Assembly: GCA_023953835.1 (NCBI GenBank)
Contig: JAMLJB010000001.1
Coordinates: 3,693,501 to 3,757,500 of the forward strand
Length of the DNA: 64,000 nucleotides
Direction of reading: 5' to 3'
From: Rhizobiaceae bacterium
GTDB taxonomy: Bacteria > Pseudomonadota > Alphaproteobacteria > Rhizobiales > Rhizobiaceae
Positions 36,417-44,921 of the stretch are shown here, piece by piece; position 1 is the first letter of the stretch; every line of letters starts with the position of its first letter. The position numbers were made by a program, and so were the translations under genes. The notes under the pieces were generated by a model, which was given only the letters and a program-made list of their open reading frames with translations, did no database searches and was not told the origin of the DNA.

Positions 36417-38981
36417 TCAGCCCTTTGAAGGTTGCGCACCCGCAGGCGCTGCCGGCAACTGCTCCTTGTTGTCAGTCTCCGTTCCTTCCTGCCGAAGCCT
36501 GAACAGGATCAGCAGCGGGCCAGCGACGAAGACAGAGGAATAAGTACCGACCAGGATGCCGAAGATCATCGCAAAGGTGAACGAGCGGATGACTTCACCG
36601 CCCCAGATATAGAGCGCAATGAGAGCCAGCAGCGTCGTGACGCCGGTCAGGATGGTGCGCGACAATGTCTGGTTCATCGACAGGTCGAGCAACTCCTCGA
36701 TGGGCATCTTCTTATATTTGCGCAGGTTCTCACGCACGCGGTCATAGACGACAACCGTGTCGTTGATCGAATAGCCCACAATCGTCAGAATGGCGGCGAT
36801 GCTGGTCAGGTTGAACTCCAGCCCCGTGATCACATAGAGGCCGATCATCATGGTGACGTCGTGGATGGTGGCAATGATCGCGCCAAGTCCGAACTGCCAT
36901 TCGAAGCGGAACCAGATGTAGATGAGCATCGCGACCATCGACGCCAGCACGCCCATCGCGCCATTGAAGGCAAGCTCGCTGGAGACAGTCGGCCCGACCG
37001 ACTCGACGCGACGGAAATCGTAATCATCGTTCAGTTCGAGATGCACCTTGTCGACGACGCTCTGTTCCGCCTTGTCGCCCAGGTTCTGGCCTTCCACGCG
37101 GATCAGCAATTCGCTCGGCGAGCCGAACTCCTGCACCTGCACGTCGCCCATGTTCAGTTCGTTGAGGCGGGCGCGCACGTCGGCGGAATCTGCCTGGCCG
37201 CTCTTTGCCTGAACCTCAATCGAGGTGCCGCCACGGAAGTCGATGCCGTAGTTCATCTCGATGGAGAAGAACAGGATGACGGCGGCAATGGAGAGCGCGG
37301 CCGACAGGCCGAAGGCATATTTGCGCCAGGACATGAAGGGCAGCTTCGTGTCGTGAGGCACGAAGGTGATAAGCCCGCTCGGCAGTTCCTTGGGCTTCAT
37401 CCGGCGCAGCCAGACCGCAACCAGCCAGCGGGTCAGCGTGAAGGCCGTGAAGACCGTGGTGATGATGCCGATGGCGAGCGTCACGGCGAAGCCCTTGACC
37501 GGGCCGGAGCCGAGGAAAAACAGGATGACGGCGGCGATAAAGGTCGTGAAGTTGGCATCCACGATGGTTGCCAGCGCTCGCGAAAAGCCGGAATCCAGCG
37601 ACTGGACCAGTGAGCGCCCCCATCGCCTCTCCTCTCGCACGCGTTCATAGATGATGACGTTGGAGTCGACCGCCATGCCGACGGTCAGCACGATGCCGGC
37701 GATGCCGGGCATGGTGAGCGTCGCACCAAGCAGGGACAGGATCGCGACGATGAGGATGACGTTCGCCGCAAGCGCGATGTTCGCAATCAGGCCAAGCGTG
37801 CCGTAGGCGATCAGCATGAACCCGACGACGAGGATGCCGGCGATCACGGAGGCGAACTTGCCGGCGTCGATGGAATCCGCGCCTAGGCTTGGGCCGACCG
37901 TGCGTTCCTCGACGATGGTGAGGTCCGCCGGAAGCGCGCCCGCCCGCAACAGTACGGCAAGATCGTTTGCGCTCTGTGGCGTGAAATTGCCGGATATCTG
38001 TCCGCTGCCGCCAAGGATAGGCTCGCGAATCTGCGGTGCTGATATCACTTCGCTGTCGAGAATGATCGCGAACAGGCGACCGACATTCTGTTGCGTGGCC
38101 TGTGCAAATCGCTGCGCGCCCTTGGCGTCGAAGCGGAACGACACGACCGGCTCGCTGGTGCGCTGGTCGAACGTCGCCTGCGCGTCGACAAGGTTTTCGC
38201 CGGAGACGATGACGCGATTCTCGATCAGATAGGGAACCGGCGGATCGTCGGTCGAATACATCACGGTCGAGCCGGCAGGCGGACGACCGTTGATCGCCTG
38301 TTGGACGGGCACCGACTGGTCGACCATCTGGAAAGTCAGCTTAGCGGTCTGGCCGAGAATTTCCTTGAGGCGCTGCGGATCCTGGAGGCCGGGAACCTGA
38401 ACAAGGATACGGTCGGCACCCTGCCGCTGGATAATCGGCTCCGTGGTGCCAAGTTCGTTGACGCGGCGGCCGATGACTTCGATGGACTGGGTCACGGCGC
38501 TGCCGATCCGATAGTTCAGCCCTTCGTCCGTCATATTGTATTGCAGCACGCCCGGCTGCGGCTCCTGCAACGCGAATTCCCGGATCGCGCCGCCGTTGAA
38601 CAAGCCGGAAGAAATCGGCTGCGTAAGGACCTCCAGCGCCTGCTTGGCCTTGTCGAGGTCGTTGGCCTCGGAGATGCGTACCGTTACGTGACGCTCTCCG
38701 CTGGTCAGTCCGGTATATCCGATCTTCGCGTCGCGCAGCAGGGTGCGAATGTCGTCGCGCGTCGCCTGAAGTCGTTCCTTGATCAGGTCTTCCTGATCGA
38801 CCGCCAGAAGAACGTGCGAACCGCCTTGAAGATCGAGGCCAAGCGTCATCGGCTGCTTGGGCACCCAGCCCGGCAGGGATTCAAGCGTCGCTTTGGAAAA
38901 CAGGTTTGGAAGCGCCAATATCACGCCGAGCAGCACGACCGCCCAGATCGAAAACGTCTTCCAACGCGAAAAATAGAGCAT
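36417..38981 (-). CDS. secDF: Protein translocase subunit SecDF (fused)
   Basis: This 854-residue protein joins SecD and SecF in one chain. Each half has six membrane helices and a periplasmic domain. The SecD half shows LGLDLQGGSHVLL near the N-terminus and GMAVDSNVIIYERVREE. The SecF half shows YGIDFRGGTSIEV and YSINDTVVVYDRVREN. It uses the proton gradient to pull secreted proteins across the inner membrane with SecYEG. yajC lies just upstream. Confidence 0.95.
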   Translation of the reverse strand: MLYFSRWKTFSIWAVVLLGVILALPNLFSKATLESLPGWVPKQPMTLGLDLQGGSHVLLAVDQEDLIKERLQATRDDIRTLLRDAKIGYTGLTSGERHVTVRISEANDLDKAKQALEVLTQPISSGLFNGGAIREFALQEPQPGVLQYNMTDEGLNYRIGSAVTQSIEVIGRRVNELGTTEPIIQRQGADRILVQVPGLQDPQRLKEILGQTAKLTFQMVDQSVPVQQAINGRPPAGSTVMYSTDDPPVPYLIENRVIVSGENLVDAQATFDQRTSEPVVSFRFDAKGAQRFAQATQQNVGRLFAIILDSEVISAPQIREPILGGSGQISGNFTPQSANDLAVLLRAGALPADLTIVEERTVGPSLGADSIDAGKFASVIAGILVVGFMLIAYGTLGLIANIALAANVILIVAILSLLGATLTMPGIAGIVLTVGMAVDSNVIIYERVREERRWGRSLVQSLDSGFSRALATIVDANFTTFIAAVILFFLGSGPVKGFAVTLAIGIITTVFTAFTLTRWLVAVWLRRMKPKELPSGLITFVPHDTKLPFMSWRKYAFGLSAALSIAAVILFFSIEMNYGIDFRGGTSIEVQAKSGQADSADVRARLNELNMGDVQVQEFGSPSELLIRVEGQNLGDKAEQSVVDKVHLELNDDYDFRRVESVGPTVSSELAFNGAMGVLASMVAMLIYIWFRFEWQFGLGAIIATIHDVTMMIGLYVITGLEFNLTSIAAILTIVGYSINDTVVVYDRVRENLRKYKKMPIEELLDLSMNQTLSRTILTGVTTLLALIALYIWGGEVIRSFTFAMIFGILVGTYSSVFVAGPLLILFRLRQEGTETDNKEQLPAAPAGAQPSKG

Positions 38982-39041
38982 ATCCGTCTTCCGTTCCGAC
39001 CGGCCGGGTCAGTCCCGCCCGGCGGCCTTGCCTGAGCAGGC

Positions 39042-39383
39042 TTATTTCTTGACGTTCTGGTTTGCGACCGGCTCGCCCTTGACGCGCACCTCGGCGATGG
39101 TCTGCCGCACCGCGGTCACCTTTACGCCGTTGCCGAGGTCAACCTCAAGCTCGTCGCTGCCTTCGTTCACTTTGGTCACCTTTCCGACCAGTCCGCCACC
39201 GGTCACGACCGTATCCCCACGGCGGATCGCCGTGAGCATCTCGCCGCGCTTTTTCATCTGCGTGCGCTGCGGACGGATAATCATGAAATACATAATGACG
39301 AAAATGAGTATGAACGGCAGAATGCTTACCAGCGCTTCGGGTCCTGTGCCCGCCGTCTGCGCATAAGCCGGTGTTACAAACAT
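39042..39383 (-). CDS. yajC: Preprotein translocase subunit YajC
   Basis: This 113-residue protein has one N-terminal membrane helix (LVSILPFILIFVIMYFMII) followed by RPQRTQMKKRGEML and the small beta-domain GDTVVTGGGLVGKV, all diagnostic of YajC. ATG at 39383 has GGGAG just upstream. It precedes secDF by 60 bases on the same strand, as is usual. Confidence 0.94.
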   Translation of the reverse strand: MFVTPAYAQTAGTGPEALVSILPFILIFVIMYFMIIRPQRTQMKKRGEMLTAIRRGDTVVTGGGLVGKVTKVNEGSDELEVDLGNGVKVTAVRQTIAEVRVKGEPVANQNVKK

Positions 39384-39554
39384 AAGGAACTCCCCACAAA
39401 ATGCAGGCTCTTTGCCGCCTGCCCGAAAGTGCGCGGAATATAGTCGCTCGCGCCCCCATTGCAACACACGAACTGCGCTAGTTGTCACCTTTGCGTGCGC
39501 GGCGGCGCGTGATAGACCTGCCGCCGGAAAACTCCCTCGAACACAAGCCTGCAA

Positions 39555-40427
39555 ATGACTGAAAAGACGATTGAAACACTGAACTCGAAGCTTGATGAAC
39601 TGATTGCGGCAATCAGCCGGCTTTCGCCGCCACCGCCTCAACCGACCGATATTTCCACCGCCGACTGCTTTGTCTGGAACGCCGAAACCGGCGTGCTGGA
39701 CCCGGTCCAGCGCGTGAACCGCGTCGAAATCGAGCTGATCCGCGGGGTGGATCGGGTGCGCGACATACTGGTCGACAACACCGAACGATTTGCAGCCGGC
39801 CTGCCCGCAAACAACGTCCTGCTGTGGGGTGCGCGCGGCATGGGCAAGTCATCGCTCGTCAAGGCTTCCCATAGCGCGATCAATGCGGGACGTGCGCCTG
39901 CCGATGCCCTCAAGTTGATCGAGATCCATCGCGAGGACATCGACACGCTGCCGCGCCTGCTGGCCATCCTCAAGGCTTCGCCCTGCCGCTTCATCCTGTT
40001 TTGCGACGACTTGTCGTTCGACCACGACGACACGTCCTACAAGTCTCTCAAGGCAGCGCTTGAAGGGGGCGTCGAAGGCCGGCCTTCGAACGTGATCTTC
40101 TACGCCACGTCGAACCGCCGCCATCTGCTGCCGCGAGACATGATCGACAATGAACGCTCGACTGCGATCAATCCGTCCGAGGCCGTGGAGGAAAAGGTGT
40201 CGCTGTCGGACCGCTTCGGCCTGTGGCTCGGCTTTCACAAATGCAGCCAGGACGAATATCTGGATATGGTCGACGCCTATGTGCGCCATCACGACCTCAA
40301 GATCGACGCCGACCAGTTGCGTGCCGAAGCGCTTGAATGGGCCACCACGCGCGGCAGTCGCTCGGGCCGCGTCGCGTGGCAGTTCATCCAGGATCTCGCC
40401 GGTCGGCTTGGACAACCACTGGACTGA
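39555..40427 (+). CDS. DUF815-family AAA ATPase
   Basis: This 290-residue protein has Walker A GARGMGKSS (92-100) and Walker B RFILFCDDLSF (about 145-155), then a sensor-like ATSNRRHLLPRDM. These are features of the DUF815 group of AAA ATPases, conserved in Proteobacteria but without a settled function. The N-terminal 50 residues are helical. It starts divergently from yajC. Confidence 0.85.
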   Translation: MTEKTIETLNSKLDELIAAISRLSPPPPQPTDISTADCFVWNAETGVLDPVQRVNRVEIELIRGVDRVRDILVDNTERFAAGLPANNVLLWGARGMGKSSLVKASHSAINAGRAPADALKLIEIHREDIDTLPRLLAILKASPCRFILFCDDLSFDHDDTSYKSLKAALEGGVEGRPSNVIFYATSNRRHLLPRDMIDNERSTAINPSEAVEEKVSLSDRFGLWLGFHKCSQDEYLDMVDAYVRHHDLKIDADQLRAEALEWATTRGSRSGRVAWQFIQDLAGRLGQPLD

Positions 40428-40432
40428 ACGGG

Positions 40433-40771
40433 TCAGGCTGCCGTCAGTTGCCGGTGCTCTTCGTGCACGATCTCATCGAGAACCGTGTGCGGCGCAGTGC
40501 AGGCATAGTACGAGAAGGCGATATTCTCGTCCGCCAGTCCTGCCGTGCGGCAATCGGGACAATAGAAGTAAGGCTTCAGATCGGACGCGAACGCGCTGTG
40601 GTGCGGGCCGAGATAGCGCGTCAGAACGACGAGGTTCAGGTGCACGTTGTGATTGCATCCCGTGCTGGTGCAGCGGGCGCGAATATCGACACCGAGCGCA
40701 ATGTACTGTCCCAGCGTCCTGATGTCTGCCGGGTCCGGTACAGCGGGAAGTGGAAACAGATTGTGCCGCAT
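40433..40771 (-). CDS. Cysteine-rich protein of unknown function, paralogue 1
   Basis: I cannot name a family for this 112-residue protein. It has C34 and C39 (CTSTGC) and C71 and C74 (CPDC), likely a zinc-ribbon site, plus C91. Its neighbour at 40851-41198 has the same cysteine positions and an almost identical core (LVVLTRYLG... SDLKPYFYC), so the two are tandem duplicates. Both have structured leaders before their start codons. The function may involve nucleic acid or protein contacts through zinc, which is inference. Confidence 0.7.
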   Translation of the reverse strand: MRHNLFPLPAVPDPADIRTLGQYIALGVDIRARCTSTGCNHNVHLNLVVLTRYLGPHHSAFASDLKPYFYCPDCRTAGLADENIAFSYYACTAPHTVLDEIVHEEHRQLTAA

Positions 40772-40804
40772 GATCTAGGCACAAACTGACTCAACTCGCT
40801 CGTT

Positions 40805-40833
40805 TGGGCTAGCCCATACGGGAGTATGTGGGC
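40805..40833 (-). other. Foldable leader sequence of paralogue 1
   Basis: On the minus strand GCCC-A-CATAC pairs with GTATGGGC around a TCCC loop (40812-40833), a nine-bp stem with one bulged A. The same TGGGC can instead pair with GCCCA in the overlapping palindrome TGGGCTAGCCCA (40805-40816). It lies 34 bases before the ATG of the gene at 40771. Confidence 0.4.
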
Positions 40834-40850
40834 CAGCGCCAGCGCGATGC

Positions 40851-41198
40851 TTAGCCTGCTTTCGCCTGTACGACCTCGACCTGATTGTCCCGCTGCGCCG
40901 CCACGACGATCGAGTGTGGCGCGGTGCAGGAAAAATGGGTGAAGTCGATCAGCCGATCGTGCTGCCCCGCCTCCCTGCATTTCGGACAATAAAAATAAGG
41001 CTTCAGGTCTTCGGCGCGCGCGCCGTGGCCGGACCCCAGATATTTTGCCACGACCACGAGATTGACCCGAACGGTGTGGTTGCAACCCGTGGTGTCGCAT
41101 GAAGCCCAGACTTCATAGCCAAGCGCCAGATGCTGCCCGATTGTGTCGACGCTCAGCGGAAAGCGAACCTCCGGGAGCGGAAATAGATCTGATGTCAT
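40851..41198 (-). CDS. Cysteine-rich protein of unknown function, paralogue 2
   Basis: This protein of about 115 residues is homologous to the gene at 40433-40771, with C34, C39, C71, C74 and C91 in the same places (CDTTGC, CPKC, FSCTAPH). The start at 41198 (MTSDLFPLPEV) aligns with the start of paralogue 1. The frame is open further upstream, but into a hairpin-forming leader. Tail residues (QVEVVQAKAG) differ from the paralogue. No named family recognised. Confidence 0.7.
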   Translation of the reverse strand: MTSDLFPLPEVRFPLSVDTIGQHLALGYEVWASCDTTGCNHTVRVNLVVVAKYLGSGHGARAEDLKPYFYCPKCREAGQHDRLIDFTHFSCTAPHSIVVAAQRDNQVEVVQAKAG

Positions 41199-41553
41199 AA
41201 CTCTAACCCAAGAACTGACACAGCGCCCGCCGACCGAAGTCGGCGGGCACACTCAATACGGCTTCGGGCGGGCGCTAAGGGAAAGCCGCGATGAGTGCCT
41301 GATCCTAGTGCGTCCCCGAAGTGCAATACAATTCAGCACTTAGAGGAGGGTAGGCGATACACCCTACAGCCTTCGCTTGTGTCTGATCCCGCATCGCCGG
41401 GTCATCAGAGCGACATATGCCTCTGTGTAAGACAGTCGCGGCATATTCTTGCTTTGCACCAATTGCACTCTATGGCAGGCTGCATGCGCGGCCTGACTCC
41501 GCCTACCGATTCCTGCTTGCTTCGGCCGTACAAACGCCAACCGGGAGTTCGAT
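41199..41553. other. Intergenic region upstream of paralogue 2 and the DUF2934 gene
   Basis: These 355 bases carry the structured leader at 41222-41276 and otherwise no convincing gene. Divergent promoters for the paralogue and the DUF2934 gene should lie here. An AGAGGAGG-like purine stretch near 41343-41350 is not followed by a credible open frame. Confidence 0.4.
41222..41276 (-). other. Alternative hairpins in the leader of paralogue 2
   Basis: Read on the minus strand, GCCCGCCGAC and GTCGGCGGGC form a perfect 10-bp stem (41225-41248) closed by a TTCG tetraloop in the stable C(UUCG)G form. The last ten bases of that region (complement of 41222-41231) can instead pair perfectly with AGCGCCCGCC (complement of 41267-41276). 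The two folds exclude each other. The hairpin ends 26 bases before the ATG at 41198 and has no U-tract. Confidence 0.5.
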
Positions 41554-41823
41554 ATGAGCGCAAATCGTGACGAGCGCATAAGACAACGGGCACACGCTAT
41601 CTGGGATCGCGAAGGCAGGCCGGAGGGCGCTGCACAGCGCCACTGGCAACAGGCCGAACAGGAAATCGCCCAGGAAGACAGTGCGCCGGCCAAGAAGCCT
41701 GCCGCGAAGAAAGCAGCCGTGGCCAGGAAGCCGAAGGCCGAGGGCGCATCGACCAAGACGGCGGGTGCCGGCCCTGCCCTTGCGAAACGCTCCAAGGACG
41801 CGAAGAAGCCGGCGAAGGGTTGA
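41554..41823 (+). CDS. DUF2934-domain protein with Lys/Ala-rich tail
   Basis: This 89-residue protein starts with a DUF2934-like helix pair (RDERIRQRAHAIWDREGRPEG, then HWQQAEQEI). The C-terminal half is a Lys/Ala/Pro tail resembling histone H1 (KKPAAKKAAVARKPK). The tail could bind DNA, but no function is established. GGGAG stands just before the ATG. Confidence 0.75.
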   Translation: MSANRDERIRQRAHAIWDREGRPEGAAQRHWQQAEQEIAQEDSAPAKKPAAKKAAVARKPKAEGASTKTAGAGPALAKRSKDAKKPAKG

Positions 41824-41954
41824 ACGGGTTCGATTTTCACGGATCGCCGGACATGCACGTTGCCAGTTCGACCCGCGCTGTTGAAATTTTCGAGCCAAGG
41901 TGCCAAATCGAAGGGAATTGGACACGCCTGCGGGCAAGACCCTGAGACTTTGAC

Positions 41955-42782
41955 ATGGTTACCTATCTCGACGCCGAAACAGCGCCGCTGCGCAACACCG
42001 GCCAAATCCGCCTTTATGGGCCTGAGGCCTTTGAAGGCATGCGCAAGGCGTGCCAGCTCACGGCGCGCTGCCTCGACGAACTCGTGGAGCTTGTGACGCC
42101 CGGCGTGACGACCAACACGATCGACCGTTTCGTTTTCGAGTTCGGCATGGATCACGGCGCCCTGCCCGCCACGCTCAACTATCGCGGCTATACGAAATCC
42201 TCCTGCACGTCGATCAACCATGTGGTCTGCCACGGCATTCCCGACGACAAACCGCTGCGCGAGGGCGATGTCGTCAACATCGACGTCACCTATGTTCTGG
42301 AGGGCTGGCATGGTGATTCCAGCCGCATGTATCCGGTCGGCCAGATCAAGCGCGCCGCCGAGCGCCTGCTGGAAGTGACGCATGAGTGCCTGATGCGCGG
42401 CGTGGCCGCCGTGAAGCCCGGCGCACGCACCGGCGCAATCGGTGCGGCGATCCAGAGCTATGCCGAGCGGGAGCGCTGCTCAGTCGTGCGCGACTTCTGC
42501 GGCCACGGGGTCGGCAGACTGTTCCACGACGCGCCCAACATCCTGCATTACGGCTCGGCGCATGAAGGCGTCGAGATGCGCGAGGGCATGATCTTCACCA
42601 TCGAGCCGATGATCAATCTCGGACGTCCGCATGTGAAGGTGCTCTCCGACGGCTGGACGGCGGTGACGCGCGACCGCTCGCTCTCGGCGCAATATGAGCA
42701 TACGGTTGGAGTGACCGGCACCGGCTGCGAGATCTTCACACTGTCGCCCAAGGGGCTGGATCGGCCCGGCCTGCCCTCCTGA
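41955..42782 (+). CDS. map: Methionine aminopeptidase, type I
   Basis: This 275-residue enzyme removes the initiator methionine from new proteins. The dinuclear metal ligands are visible: D in NIDVTYVLEGWHGDSSRM (two), H in CGHGVGRLFHDAPNI, E in FTIEPMI and E in QYEHTVGVT. HGIPDDKPL with the substrate-side histidine precedes them. Length and order are typical, and radC follows, as in many relatives. Confidence 0.94.
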   Translation: MVTYLDAETAPLRNTGQIRLYGPEAFEGMRKACQLTARCLDELVELVTPGVTTNTIDRFVFEFGMDHGALPATLNYRGYTKSSCTSINHVVCHGIPDDKPLREGDVVNIDVTYVLEGWHGDSSRMYPVGQIKRAAERLLEVTHECLMRGVAAVKPGARTGAIGAAIQSYAERERCSVVRDFCGHGVGRLFHDAPNILHYGSAHEGVEMREGMIFTIEPMINLGRPHVKVLSDGWTAVTRDRSLSAQYEHTVGVTGTGCEIFTLSPKGLDRPGLPS

Positions 42783-42870
42783 ACCGAAATCCTCGGGAAT
42801 AATCACGTCTGCCCGCTTCAATACTTCTTAAGCGCACCCTAATATAATGGTGTGCGGCGCAGGATGAAGC

Positions 42871-43491
42871 ATGCAGGACGAGCAGGATGAGCGCGGTTTC
42901 TTCGGCGAGCAGCCGGTCAAGCCGCTGACAAGAGCCAAAGCCAAGACGGACAAGCCGCACTATCTCGGCCATCGCGAGCGCCTGCGCCAACGACTGCGCG
43001 ATGCGGGGCCGGAAGCGCTGCAGGACTATGAAATGCTGGAGCTGCTGCTGTTTCGCTCGATCGCGCGTGCCGACACCAAAACCCGCGCCAAGGCGCTGAT
43101 CCAGCGTTTCGGATCGCTGGGCGAGGTGCTGGGCGCGGCGCAGCACTTGCTGCGCGAAGTGGAGGGCATCGGCGACGCCGTCGCATTCGACCTCAAGGTC
43201 GTTGCGGCGGCCGCGCGCAGAATGGCCAAGGGCGAAGTCGCACAGCGCGAAATCTTGTCCTCGTGGCAATCGCTGCTGGACTATGTGCGCACCGCAATGG
43301 CGTATGAATCGAGGGAACAGTTCCGCATCCTGTTTCTCGACAAGCGCAACGCGCTGATCGCGGACGAAGTGCAACAGACCGGAACCGTCGACCACACGCC
43401 CGCCTATCCGCGCGAGGTCGCGAAGCGGGCGCTGGAGCTTTCCGCAACGGCTATCATCCTCGTCCATAACCATCCCACTCACCTTTTTTGA
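42871..43491 (+). pseudogene. radC: RadC, 3'-truncated by the integrative element
   Basis: The N-terminal UPF0758 region ([38 protein letters not shown]) and most of the JAB/MPN domain ([20 protein letters not shown]) are intact. The frame breaks inside the metal motif: after ILVHNHP the usual S-G-D-P-T-P-S is replaced by THLF and a stop. The lost end is about 40 residues including the metal-binding Asp, so the product of 206 residues is probably inactive. The break coincides with the start of repeats and an integrase gene, showing radC to be the insertion site. Confidence 0.85.
43465..43480. other. Left attachment junction in radC
   Basis: RadC homology stops at CATAACCATCCCA (43465-43477), encoding HNHP. 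What follows does not continue radC. A copy of this core should lie at the other end of the element, joined to the missing radC 3' end; it is not in this window. Confidence 0.6.
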
Positions 43492-43520
43492 TCACGCTGG
43501 ATCACGCTGGATAACGCTGA
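43489..43520. repeat. Short direct repeats near the attachment junction
   Basis: GATCACGCTG occurs twice in tandem (from about 43490 and 43500), followed by the variant GATAACGCTG and a diverged fourth unit. They directly follow the radC junction and may be recombinase or excisionase arm sites. There are no spacers, so it is not a CRISPR. Confidence 0.5.
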
Positions 43521-43567
43521 TTATCAAGGCTTTTTGGGGTTGTCGTAGAGTCGGATACCGTGGCATA

Positions 43568-43644
43568 GTGGGGTCGGTCTTAAGGGGATTGAAGCCCTTT
43601 TTGACCCCAGTCGCCGACCCCACAAATCCGTCTGGCGACCCCAC
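43568..43644. repeat. GACCCCAC-type inverted and direct repeats upstream of the integrase
   Basis: GTGGGGTCGG (43568-43577) is the inverse of CCGACCCCAC (43614-43623). A third copy is GCGACCCCAC (43635-43644), with a partial copy TTGACCCCAG (43601-43610). They lie 24-100 bases before the integrase start and are candidate binding sites for the integrase, an excisionase or a regulator. Confidence 0.5.
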
Positions 43645-43667
43645 TTGGAAGCCGATGGAGAACCCCA

Positions 43668-44921
43668 GTGCCAAGCCTTACCGATGGAGAAATTCGCCGC
43701 GCCTTGAAAGAGGTCGAACAGACCGGAAAACAGCTGAGCCTCGTCGATGGCGAGGGACACGGAACGGGGCGCCTCGTTCTCGTGATGAAGCCGATGCCGA
43801 CCCGTGTCACCGCCGACTGGATGGCCCAGCAGTGGCGCGATCAGAAGCGCATCAAGAAGAAGCTCGGGTCATATCCCTCGATGTCGCTCAGCAAAGCACG
43901 AGAGGTGTTCAATCGCGATTTCGCGGAGATGATTCAGAAGGGTCGCAGCATCAAAATCGCCGGTGACACGAGGCCCGGGACCGTCGCCGACCTGTTCGAA
44001 GCCTATGTCGCCTATCTCAAGGGCGCGGAGAAATCCTCTTGGAAGGAGGCGGAGAAGGGCCTCAACAAGATTGCGGACACGCTCGGTCGTAATCGCCCTG
44101 CCCGCGACATCGAACCGGATGAGATCACGGCGATCCTGCGCCCGATCTATGAACGCGGTAAGCGGTCGATGGCGGATCATGTGCGAAGCTACATTCGGTC
44201 GGCTTACAGCTGGGGCCTGAAGTCGGAGCACGACTACCGCTCGGCTTCCGCGCGCCGGTTCCGTCTCGTCTACAATCCGGCCGCAGGCATACCGACCGAA
44301 CCCAAGAAGGTCGGAACGCGCTGGCTCGACGAGGACGAATTCCTCCGGCTCTACCGCTGGCTCGAATGCCCCGACGCTCCCGTGCATCCGCCATACACCC
44401 GCGCGGTCAGACTTCTAATGCTTACGGGGCAGCGCGTGCAGGAGATCGCCCGCCTGCACATCGACCAGTGGGACGCGAAGGAACGGATCATCGACTGGTC
44501 GAAAACCAAGAACGGAAAACCGCACGCGATCCCTGTGCCGACGGTCGCGGCCGAGCTCATCGAGTCCATCAACGTGAATGAGTATGGCTGGTTCTTTCCT
44601 TCGGCAACCGATCCCTCAAAGCCGGTGAGCCACGGGACCCTCTATTCCTTCATGTGGCGCCAGCGGGACCGTGAGGTCATTCCTTACGTCACCAACCGCG
44701 ATCTGCGGCGGACGTGGAAAACGCTCGCCGGCAAAGCCGGCCTGTCCAAGGAAATCCGGGATCGCTTGCAGAACCACACGCTGCAGGATGTCAGCTCCAA
44801 GAGCTATGACCGCTGGAACTACATGCCAGAGAAGCGCGCCGCCATGGCGAAATGGGACAAGTTCGTCCGAGCGCTCCTGAAAACGAAGAAGAGCAGCAGA
44901 ACGTTGCAGGAGGCCGCGTGA
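43668..44921 (+). CDS. Tyrosine recombinase/integrase
   Basis: This 417-residue phage/P4-type integrase has a DUF4102-like N-terminus (LTDGEIRRALKEVEQTG, then KKLGSYPSMSLSKAREVF), a SAM-like core-binding domain at about 105-210, and a catalytic domain. Catalytic residues are R256 (MLTGQRVQEIARL), R347 in NRDLRRTW (an Arg stands where His usually precedes the DLRR), H370 and probable nucleophile Y380 (SKSYDRW). It lies just inside the element at the radC end, as expected for site-specific integration there. Its stop overlaps the next gene's GTG. Confidence 0.9.
   Translation: MPSLTDGEIRRALKEVEQTGKQLSLVDGEGHGTGRLVLVMKPMPTRVTADWMAQQWRDQKRIKKKLGSYPSMSLSKAREVFNRDFAEMIQKGRSIKIAGDTRPGTVADLFEAYVAYLKGAEKSSWKEAEKGLNKIADTLGRNRPARDIEPDEITAILRPIYERGKRSMADHVRSYIRSAYSWGLKSEHDYRSASARRFRLVYNPAAGIPTEPKKVGTRWLDEDEFLRLYRWLECPDAPVHPPYTRAVRLLMLTGQRVQEIARLHIDQWDAKERIIDWSKTKNGKPHAIPVPTVAAELIESINVNEYGWFFPSATDPSKPVSHGTLYSFMWRQRDREVIPYVTNRDLRRTWKTLAGKAGLSKEIRDRLQNHTLQDVSSKSYDRWNYMPEKRAAMAKWDKFVRALLKTKKSSRTLQEAA

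Noticed and set aside
41225-41248. Strong hairpin as a rho-independent terminator
   Set aside because: There is no T-tract on either strand, and it lies upstream of a start codon rather than after a gene.
43489-43520. Tandem 10-bp repeats as a CRISPR or satellite
   Set aside because: Only three to four units, no spacers and no cas genes. The position next to the integrase points to recombination sites.
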